Shown: piece by piece, positions 31,182 to 38,270 of the stretch
How positions within the stretch are numbered: the first letter of the stretch is position 1
How the letters are laid out: each line of letters starts with the position of its first letter
NCBI RefSeq assembly: GCF_001669775.1
Contig: NZ_LXWK01000011.1
Location: forward strand, 868,001 to 932,000
Source of the DNA: Rheinheimera sp. SA_1
GTDB taxonomy: Bacteria > Pseudomonadota > Gammaproteobacteria > Enterobacterales > Alteromonadaceae
Reading direction: 5' to 3'
Length of the DNA stretch: 64,000 bases
The notes under the pieces: model-generated
Databases searched by the model: none
What the model was told of the DNA's origin: nothing
What the model saw: the letters and a program-made list of their open reading frames with translations, nothing else
Program-made: the position numbers and the translations under genes

Positions 31182-34100
31182 TCAGCTTCTATCACACCGC
31201 GCTTGTATTGCTTCGCCAAGTTGTTTCCATGCTTGTGCCGGAAATTGCCACTCCTCAATTGGTAACAAGCCCGCGCTGGCACCTTGCTGAGTGGTTTGGA
31301 AATCTTCACTGCGCCCGCAAACAGGTAAAAACTGCAGATGATTTGCTTGCCAACACTCATACATACAGGCCTCCAGCAACACCGGAACCATATCTACCAA
31401 ATTACTTTTGTGCCGTGCCAGCAACGCGGGCATTTCTTCGTTGTTTACATAATTGGAGGCCAACAATGACGAGCTGATTAAAACAATAGCGACATCTGCT
31501 GCTTCAAGTTTGCGTTTTATTTCCTGATCCCAACACGAGCCCGCATCGATCATACTGTCATGCCATAGCTCTATTTTGTTTTCTCTGATCAAGGGGTTTA
31601 AACATTGCTGCAACTTTTGACGGTAAGCTAGATCCTCATGTGCATAAGACACAAACACCTTTAAGCGTTTTTTCGGTGTTTGCAACATAAATGGGGCAAA
31701 CAACGAGGCTTCCACCAGCGTGTCGGAAGGTTTGTCAGCATTGACATCGACTGCGCTCAACATGGTTTTCTGCTCTAACTTCGTCAGCTGTGTTGCCCAA
31801 ACAAAACAGCTCCCGCCCACCGACAACCGCAAATCTGCAGGTGGTGCCTGATAGATTTTTTTATACAACTCACTTAAGGCTGCAACCCTCTCTTGCTGTT
31901 CGGCATATAGCTCTGAGTCGCTATCTTTATCAAGCTCAAAGATATCAACTTGTCCATTTTTTAGCTTAGCAGTCGGCACTTTGTGGTTTTCGTCGACCCG
32001 GCCATTTTTTCTGAAAGCCTCCAAAGATCGTTTGTATTCATCAACGGATTCTAGCTGTGTTGCGTCGTGATATAACGCCATAAGTACATAATACAAATAG
32101 CCAATATGGTGTGGTTTCTGCTGCTGATCACTGTTTTGCAAGTAGATTTTTAACTGAAGTTTTGGCGCAAACTCGAGTTTAATGAGGACCAAACTGCCAA
32201 CGGAATTGCTTTGCTTATCCAGTGTAAATAAGATCTGATCCCGCCAGAATTTTTTATGGTCGGGCAATTGACCAAAATGACAAATCAGCTGGTTAATCAG
32301 CCCTAATGGCAAATACTGTTCAAACCATAAGGTAAGCGCAGGCTGCGCCGCCAATGCAAAGGTATACAGCTGATAATCGGCACTGTTTGGATTGGTCAGG
32401 GGCAAGTAATTGGGCACTATATACTCGGGTTCATTGCCATCAGCGCCGCCGAACTGATGCAAAAAAACAACTTTTTCCTGTTGTAAGATTTTTAGGATTT
32501 CTGGGTCAATACGCTGTTGTTCAAATCTCCGCTGTGGAATTTGCCCTTTCAACTCAGTGACTAGTTTTTTACCCAGCACCTTTTCATGCACATGCTTAGC
32601 AAAGGCCATTGGGTTAAGCCAAACCTGATTAGCCACGATTTGCGGGTAATACAACACTAAGCCTTGCCGGTGTAACTGGGTTAATGCAGCTTCTAACTTC
32701 GAATGTTCTGGGTCTGGATCTCCTGGAGCTTTATATTTGGGTAACAACTCAGCCGTTGGTGTAGTGACAAAAAGTTGGGTATTGTGAGAGCGTAAGACAA
32801 GCTGTAAAAACTTACCATACCAAGCTGCTTGCGCTATCTCAATTTGTTGTTGCCGTATCAGATAATCCAGCTGCGCTTTAAAATTGATAAACGCGGCATC
32901 AAATAGCGGGTTTTGCAGCCCACGTGAAACTTGCACATTACTGGTGTCAGCTTCCAGATTCGGCTCACATAAAGAAAAATGATGCTGCCAAAAAACTTGT
33001 CGCGTTACTTGATTTGCCGCTTTACTTAAATCGTCGACACGTGCTTGAGTAAATTGTGTGGGTTCATAGACGCCATCATCAACATGAGTTTGCAGTAATA
33101 ACAGAGGGTTGCGTGGCGAATCGTCGGTAGTTGCACCAACTTTATTGTTTCTGTCAAAGTGTTGTAAACAACCAAGCCAGTATTGCCGATCAAAATACAA
33201 ATTAGGCTGTTGATCAAGGTCGTCCGCATAGTGGTTTGAATCCGATGCTTTTTTCCAAAGCAGACAGCGAATAGAGTTTTGCCCCATAAATATCCGATAG
33301 ATGCCATGATAGTAGTCTTGTCCACCGAAGTCATACAACATAGCTGCCGGTAAGTTGAGAGCTTTTAGCACACTGGCAGGCTGATGAATTGAGCCATAAC
33401 GGTGTACCTGTAATATATGGGTACTGCCTGAATAATGAATATCCTTGTCTAGCAGAGTGGCTAGGGTGCTTTTACCAACAGCATGATTCCCAAGCAATAA
33501 TACTTTTACCGGCAGTAAAATAGTGACTGGGGTCGTGCCTTGCTGGTAAAAGAAAGATTTTAAAGCAGGCAAGTTATTTTCGTTTGCGGCAAATTGAAAA
33601 TTATAAGTGTTCTCTAATGGCGTTTTTCTTAAATATACAGTTTTGAGCTTTGTTGAGACCTCGCATAACTGCTTTAAAGGTTCTATATCGTTGATTGATG
33701 TCAGGCGTGCATCTAAATACCTCAAATTCAGCAATTGCTCGATGCCTGTGAGACTGCTAAGAAAGCGACATTTACTCACTTTCAGAGAAACTAATGCTGT
33801 CAGCGTTTCGATGCCCGCCAGGCTTTTCAAAGACTCACACTCGCTCACATTAAGCTTGGTCAATGCAGTCAATCGCCCAAAGTCCACCAGGCGGGTAAGG
33901 GTTTTATACCCACTCACATTAAGCTCGGTTAATGCAGTTAGCTGTTCAATGCCTACAAGGCTGGCCAGTGCTTCACACCAACTCACATCAAGCTTGGTTA
34001 ATGCCGTCAGCTGTCCAATGCCCGCTAGATCAGTCAATGCTTCACACCTACTCACATTAAGCTCGGTTACTGCCGACAGTCTTTCAATGCCAGCCAGGCT

Positions 34101-34919
34101 GGTCAGGGCTTCACACACACTCACATTAAGCTTAGTTAATGCCGTCAGCTGTTCAATGCCCGCAAGGCTGGTCAATGCTGTACACCCACTCACATCAAGC
34201 ATAGTTAGAACCGCCAGATGTTCAATGCCCGCCAAGCTCGTCAGTGCGTCACACATACGCACATCAAGCTTAGACAATGCCGTCAGATGGCCAATGCCCG
34301 CCAAGCTCTTCAGTGCTATACACCCACTCACATCAAGCTTGGTCAATGCTTTCAGCTGCTCAATTCCCACTAGGCTGGTTAATGATTGACACCAACTCAC
34401 ATCAAGCTTGGTTAATGCAGTCAGCTGTTCAATGCCGGCCAGGCTGGTCAATGCTTCACACCCACTCACATTAAGCTCGGCTAATGCCTTCAGATGTTCA
34501 ATGCCTGCCAATCTGGTCAGCGCTTCACACCAACTCACCTCAAGCTCGGTTAATGCCGTCAGTTGTCCAATGCCCTCCAGGCTGGTCAGCGCTTTACAAA
34601 AACTTGCATCAAGCTTGGTTAATGCTGTCAGCTGTTCAATGCCCGCCAGGCTGGCCAGCGCTTCACAAAAACTTACATCAAGCTTGGTTAATGCCGTCAG
34701 CTGTTCAATGCCCGACAAGTTGGTCAGTAACTTGCACCCAGACAAATCTAAAGACGTAAGTTGGCTGCTAAGTAAGTACAACTCGGTTGGCAATACGCGC
34801 AATTCGAGTCCGGATAAATCCAATTCAGTCGCTTTGTGTTCTACTGCTAAGTGAATCAAATCGCAAGCTGCTGTAAATGCCTTCGATTGACTCTGATTTG
34901 ATGTGGGTGCTGTGGTCAT
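31182..34919 (-). CDS. LRR-Roc-COR-TIR protein (first gene of island operon)
   Basis: A 1245-residue protein. An N-terminal cap (1-50) is followed by about 16 leucine-rich repeats of 23 residues to about 407 (unit LTALTKLDVSWCEALTSLAG then IEQ). Next is a Roc GTPase with P-loop GNHAVGKS (477-484), DFGGQ (530-534) and the specificity motif THVD. A COR-like region follows (LHRQGLVLYYPQIVANQVWL), then a C-terminal TIR domain from about 1085 (LKVFVSYAHEDLAYRQKL), with Glu1161 in SNYVNNEEM at the catalytic position. CAGGA lies about 8 bases before ATG 34919. No signal or membrane segment. It is paralogous to the next gene but shares little outside the repeat and motif positions. It resembles NLR-type immune sensors in layout, with a Roc switch in place of a NACHT/NB-ARC ATPase. 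Confidence 0.86.
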   Translation of the reverse strand: MTTAPTSNQSQSKAFTAACDLIHLAVEHKATELDLSGLELRVLPTELYLLSSQLTSLDLSGCKLLTNLSGIEQLTALTKLDVSFCEALASLAGIEQLTALTKLDASFCKALTSLEGIGQLTALTELEVSWCEALTRLAGIEHLKALAELNVSGCEALTSLAGIEQLTALTKLDVSWCQSLTSLVGIEQLKALTKLDVSGCIALKSLAGIGHLTALSKLDVRMCDALTSLAGIEHLAVLTMLDVSGCTALTSLAGIEQLTALTKLNVSVCEALTSLAGIERLSAVTELNVSRCEALTDLAGIGQLTALTKLDVSWCEALASLVGIEQLTALTELNVSGYKTLTRLVDFGRLTALTKLNVSECESLKSLAGIETLTALVSLKVSKCRFLSSLTGIEQLLNLRYLDARLTSINDIEPLKQLCEVSTKLKTVYLRKTPLENTYNFQFAANENNLPALKSFFYQQGTTPVTILLPVKVLLLGNHAVGKSTLATLLDKDIHYSGSTHILQVHRYGSIHQPASVLKALNLPAAMLYDFGGQDYYHGIYRIFMGQNSIRCLLWKKASDSNHYADDLDQQPNLYFDRQYWLGCLQHFDRNNKVGATTDDSPRNPLLLLQTHVDDGVYEPTQFTQARVDDLSKAANQVTRQVFWQHHFSLCEPNLEADTSNVQVSRGLQNPLFDAAFINFKAQLDYLIRQQQIEIAQAAWYGKFLQLVLRSHNTQLFVTTPTAELLPKYKAPGDPDPEHSKLEAALTQLHRQGLVLYYPQIVANQVWLNPMAFAKHVHEKVLGKKLVTELKGQIPQRRFEQQRIDPEILKILQQEKVVFLHQFGGADGNEPEYIVPNYLPLTNPNSADYQLYTFALAAQPALTLWFEQYLPLGLINQLICHFGQLPDHKKFWRDQILFTLDKQSNSVGSLVLIKLEFAPKLQLKIYLQNSDQQQKPHHIGYLYYVLMALYHDATQLESVDEYKRSLEAFRKNGRVDENHKVPTAKLKNGQVDIFELDKDSDSELYAEQQERVAALSELYKKIYQAPPADLRLSVGGSCFVWATQLTKLEQKTMLSAVDVNADKPSDTLVEASLFAPFMLQTPKKRLKVFVSYAHEDLAYRQKLQQCLNPLIRENKIELWHDSMIDAGSCWDQEIKRKLEAADVAIVLISSSLLASNYVNNEEMPALLARHKSNLVDMVPVLLEACMYECWQANHLQFLPVCGRSEDFQTTQQGASAGLLPIEEWQFPAQAWKQLGEAIQARCDRS
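33735..34769 (-). repeat. Highly similar tandem 69-bp repeats encoding the LRR array of the first Roco-TIR gene
   Basis: Fifteen consecutive units of exactly 69 bases. Many differ by only a few bases, for example the recurring minus-strand phrases ATTGAACAGCTGACGGC and TTAACCAAGCTTGATG. The DNA-level similarity exceeds what LRR structure requires, pointing to recent unit duplication or gene conversion. Confidence 0.85.
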
Positions 34920-35276
34920 CCATGAATCCTGTTAAAGATATGACTTATTTGACGATTTACTACTATGCCTATAACTGAAATATCATCAAAGCATTTCTAG
35001 TTTTCGCTAAATTTCAATGTAATCTGAAGCTTTTACCTCGCATGTCTTCAAAAATCCTGCATCAACTCAACGCGCAAACAGCTCTCGGTTGACTCTGACA
35101 TCCTTGTGTATCAACGACAATCTCCAGGTTTGGCTGATTCAAGCGAGAACATGTCGGAAAAAAACTAGTTCCTGTCGCTTTTTTACATACAGGTGTTAAT
35201 GCTATTTATAAACTGTATGCACTGGGTTTGACCAGGGATTTATCGGTAAATGTACACCGAATCAAGGACAAACAAG
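34920..35276. other. Divergent intergenic region at the right island border
   Basis: About 357 bases between the first Roco-TIR gene (minus) and the DUF2225-like gene (plus), AT-rich and without a gene. A weak promoter candidate for the plus-strand gene is TTTACA at 35182 and TATAAA at 35207 (19-base spacer). For the minus-strand operon I find no well-matched promoter. No direct repeat of the tRNA end is seen here. Confidence 0.45.
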
Positions 35277-36029
35277 ATGCAGGAATGCAATGACCCGCAA
35301 CTGGTCGCAGACATCACCATAAAAAAACCACTTGATGTTAGCAGTGTTAACATGGTGATAGTAAACATCGACAGTCCGGCACCGGTCTTGATTTTAGAAT
35401 GTGGCGTTTGCCAGCAACCGATGAAAACGGCCAGAACCATTGGCAGCGACAGCCCGGCGGATCTGAGCCTGGGCATTAATCTGGAAAATGATGTCTGTGC
35501 GCCTACCGGCTATGGTTTTCTTTTATCCATTCACTACTGTGAAAAATGCGGCTTTGCCACTGCCGATTTGAATAATGCTTGCTCGGACGACATTCGGGCA
35601 CTGGTGCATAGTATTCCGTATCAACTGCAATGGTCCGACGAAAGTTTACCCACACTGGCGCGGGTGTTTTTATGCAAAGCGATTTTGGATCTAGCCAGCC
35701 AGCAGTTGAGTGTTGCGGCTTACAGCGCCTTAGCGGCAGCCTGGGTTTGTGATGAACTGGCCAACGAAGCTGCCGCCATTTGGTGTCGGAAAATGGCCGC
35801 AGATTACTTCCGGCGTTATTTTAGTAATAACCCGCGCCTCGACACTGAACAACAACGCATGTTATTCCATTATGTTGATGTGTGTTACAGAGCGGGTTTG
35901 CTGCAGCGAGCCCGGCAGTTATGCCAGGTGATTGCACAGCAACATCTAAATGCTGATCAGCAACAACATCTGGCACTGCTGCAAGTTCGTCTGCAAAGTT
36001 CTGACGGGACCCCATCGGTGATGATTTAG
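35277..36029 (+). CDS. Zinc-ribbon/TPR-like protein (DUF2225-like)
   Basis: A 250-residue soluble protein. The N-terminal part has two CxxC knuckles (CGVCQQPMK and CEKCGFATAD) that should bind one zinc ion, and the C-terminal half is helical with TPR-like spacing (ALAAAWVCDELANEAAAIWC and RARQLCQVIAQQ). This is the organisation of DUF2225 proteins, whose function is unknown. The ATG at 35277 is preferred because AAGGA lies 8 bases before it; ATG 35250 is in frame but lacks a ribosome site. Its stop overlaps that of the convergent membrane protein gene by four bases. Confidence 0.7.
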   Translation: MQECNDPQLVADITIKKPLDVSSVNMVIVNIDSPAPVLILECGVCQQPMKTARTIGSDSPADLSLGINLENDVCAPTGYGFLLSIHYCEKCGFATADLNNACSDDIRALVHSIPYQLQWSDESLPTLARVFLCKAILDLASQQLSVAAYSALAAAWVCDELANEAAAIWCRKMAADYFRRYFSNNPRLDTEQQRMLFHYVDVCYRAGLLQRARQLCQVIAQQHLNADQQQHLALLQVRLQSSDGTPSVMI

Positions 36030-37177
36030 CTTCCGGCTGCATGGGGTGATACTGAAGTGCCTGCGGATTCAGTTAGTTGCTGCGCTGCATAACTCTGTGG
36101 CTGCGCCAGTTGTTGTACTTTTAACGCTTTTTGAAAAACCTGCAATGGCGTCATAGTGCTGACCACTTCCAGCGGTTGCACTTCGGCGGCTGCCTGCGGT
36201 AAAGCGCGGAGCACCCCGGCAATTGACGACAGTTTGCGAAAGGTATCAAACCAGAATGGCCCGCCGAGGCCGACGAGCAAGCCGGAGAAAATCACCAGCG
36301 CCATCCGTTCCAGTAATTCAGGAAATTTATCTGGCCAGGGTGCGCCCATCGGAATGGCGGCATTTTGTAAAAGCTTCAGTGATTGCTGCATGCTGGCCTG
36401 TAATTCGGCGGCGGACTTTTCCGGGCTGAGCTGGGGTGGGGCTGCAGTTTTTGTCGCAGTTGGTGTCAGATCTGGTGCCGCACCAGGTGTTGCTGCAGCA
36501 AACTGTTGCACCGCGGCATCAGTTGCCTGTTGCTGTCGTTGCATGGTCAGACTGACCAGCTCGCTTTGCGCCAGCAACTGTTGCCGCACTTTGTCGTCCC
36601 GTAGCACGGTACTAAATACATCCACCACGTTTAGATTCAGCGCCAACACCAGCACAATGGATAACAACACCGACACCATCTGCGCTCTTTTGGCAAAATA
36701 CTCACGGGTGCTGTTGCCATAATCGGCGAATTTTTCTGAAACATCATCAAGGAAATCGGTCAGATACTGCGGCGCCACTTGCGCACCAAGTTGCTGCGCG
36801 GTCGCAGCCAGCGCGCGCCCAGCTTCGGTGTCGGCAAACCTGGCGATAAATTCAAGCGCGGTCAGGCTTTGTACTTCACGGCCGACAATCACCCGATGCC
36901 AGTGTTTGCGAAACCAGCCGCTAAAGCCGGTCAGCTGCTTATCGAACGGCATGTACCTTAAAGTGGTGATTTTTTTGGTAAAGCCTGTGGCGGCTCGGGT
37001 TTCCAGCTGCAAGCGAGGTGCGATAACATCGGTATATAAAGCCGCTACCAGTTGGCGCATGCCACGCTGACGTAACTTGAACAGCCGATGGTAAAAACTC
37101 TCCACCAGCACCGTGACCATGGTCGATAACACCATCATCACCACACAAAATGCCATCGCGGCTTCTAACCAAATCAT
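36026..37177 (-). CDS. Three-pass membrane protein of unknown function
   Basis: A 383-residue protein. Hydrophobic segments lie near 4-26 (AMAFCVVMMVLSTMVTVLV), 169-190 (VSVLLSIVLVLALNLNVVDV) and 290-312 (MALVIFSGLLVGLGGPFWF). Between the second and third is a soluble loop rich in Gln, Ala and Pro that probably faces the periplasm. No catalytic motif is visible. I do not recognise a characterised family; the pattern occurs in bacterial proteins annotated only as hypothetical membrane proteins. Confidence 0.7.
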   Translation of the reverse strand: MIWLEAAMAFCVVMMVLSTMVTVLVESFYHRLFKLRQRGMRQLVAALYTDVIAPRLQLETRAATGFTKKITTLRYMPFDKQLTGFSGWFRKHWHRVIVGREVQSLTALEFIARFADTEAGRALAATAQQLGAQVAPQYLTDFLDDVSEKFADYGNSTREYFAKRAQMVSVLLSIVLVLALNLNVVDVFSTVLRDDKVRQQLLAQSELVSLTMQRQQQATDAAVQQFAAATPGAAPDLTPTATKTAAPPQLSPEKSAAELQASMQQSLKLLQNAAIPMGAPWPDKFPELLERMALVIFSGLLVGLGGPFWFDTFRKLSSIAGVLRALPQAAAEVQPLEVVSTMTPLQVFQKALKVQQLAQPQSYAAQQLTESAGTSVSPHAAGS

Positions 37178-37296
37178 CTGTGGCCTGCATCGTCAATTTT
37201 ACTCTGCAGAAAAATTTAGCTGCTGCTTTAACAAGCAGCAACTTTTGCAAGAAAAATTACGGTTGGCCGCCTTTAAAGATGGCGGGTTGTGTCACT

Positions 37297-38163
37297 TCAC
37301 TTCGATGGCAACTGCAATTCAATTACAGCCACCACAGCTTCATGATCCGATGGATAAAGACCGTTATACCGTCTGTTATCCACCTGATAACTTTGCACAG
37401 GTAGATTTTTACTGACAAAAATAAAGTCGATGGTTTGGCTTGGGTTCAAAGGATCACGGCCAAAACCATTAAAGGTGCCGCTATCTTTCGACAGCTTTTC
37501 TTTGGCGACCAAAGCACTGTCGAGCATTGCTTTACTCAATGCCAGATAAGGTGCGCTGCCGGGTTTGGTATTAAAATCGCCGGTTAATACCACTTTGCTA
37601 TTAGCAGGTAATTGTTCCACTTCAGTTTTCAGCAATAAGGCACTTTGCAGCTGTGCCTTCGCGCCCTGATGGTCAAAATGGGTATTGATAAAATAAAAGC
37701 TCTGGCCGGAGGCTAGGTGTTTAAACTGGGTTTTGGTAAAAGTACGGTTAAGATGCGCGTCCCAGCCGCGGGATACTTGCAGCGGGGTTTCAGATAACCA
37801 TAAAGTTTTTGCTGACAGCAGCTGCAATCTGTCTTTGCGATACAACACTGCGGTACTTTCACCTTTGGTCTTACCATCGTCCCTGCCTTCGCCAAACCAC
37901 TGATATTGCGGCAACATCGCCACTAAATCAGCCACCTGAAATAACTCGGCTTCCTGCAGGCCGATCAGATCCGGTTGTTGGGTTTGAATTAAATGCGCCA
38001 GCAGGAATTTACGTTCTGGCCAGTATTGCGGCGTGCCTTCAGCTTCACATAAACCACAACGAATGTTGTAGCTCATCACTTTTAGCATAGCGGCTGGCTG
38101 CGTGCTGGCTTCTGCCAGCAATGGCATCGCTAACAAAGATAGAATGACGAGGATTAGTTTCAT
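37297..38163 (-). CDS. Secreted endonuclease/exonuclease/phosphatase-family protein
   Basis: A 288-residue protein with a signal peptide (MKLILVILSLLAMPLLAEAS). The EEP fold motifs are present: VMSYNIRCG at the N-terminus, DLIGLQEAEL with the metal-binding glutamate, INTHFDHQG, VVLTGDFNTKPGS with the catalytic Asp and Asn, IDFIFVSK, and the terminal SDHEAVVA with the Asp-His pair. The family hydrolyses phosphodiester or phosphomonoester bonds in nucleic acids, lipids or other substrates. Export and the position next to the glycan locus suggest a phosphate-decorated extracellular substrate, but this is inference. It lies beyond the palindrome at 38205 and points the same way as the GH92 operon. 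Confidence 0.85.
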   Translation of the reverse strand: MKLILVILSLLAMPLLAEASTQPAAMLKVMSYNIRCGLCEAEGTPQYWPERKFLLAHLIQTQQPDLIGLQEAELFQVADLVAMLPQYQWFGEGRDDGKTKGESTAVLYRKDRLQLLSAKTLWLSETPLQVSRGWDAHLNRTFTKTQFKHLASGQSFYFINTHFDHQGAKAQLQSALLLKTEVEQLPANSKVVLTGDFNTKPGSAPYLALSKAMLDSALVAKEKLSKDSGTFNGFGRDPLNPSQTIDFIFVSKNLPVQSYQVDNRRYNGLYPSDHEAVVAVIELQLPSK

Positions 38164-38204
38164 GGTTATCGATTAAACCCAATATAGGAACGTTTGTTAT
38201 TCGT

Positions 38205-38256
38205 GGGGTCAGAGTCAATTGTTAACAGACTTCTGTTAACAATTGACTCTGACCCC
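38205..38256. repeat. Perfect 25-bp inverted repeat, REP-like palindrome (copy 1)
   Basis: Two 25-base arms, the left one starting GGGGTCAGAGTCAATTGTT, are exact inverse complements around a 2-base centre. It sits 14 bases after the GH92 stop and 41 bases before the secreted EEP gene. A shorter near-copy is at 56204. Such GGGGTCAGAGTC palindromes occur in several gammaproteobacteria as scattered REP-like units, possibly mobilised by REP-associated tyrosine transposases. No transposase is in the window. It could also act as a transcript 3' end. Confidence 0.85.
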
Positions 38257-38270
38257 CTAGTTAATCCGCT

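Noticed and set aside
33735-34769. CRISPR-like regular repeats
   Set aside because: The period is 69 bases without unique spacers, in frame, and explained by 23-residue leucine-rich repeats.
33607-34854. Plus-strand open frames of 260 and 148 codons opposite the first LRR array
   Set aside because: Same cause as above: the mirror of repeated LRR codons with no independent support.
38164-38177. Possible fourth LacI site overlapping the start of the secreted EEP gene (GGTTATCGATTAAA)
   Set aside because: It has the central TCGA but three mismatches to TGTAATCGATTACA and sits against the start codon; too weak to call.
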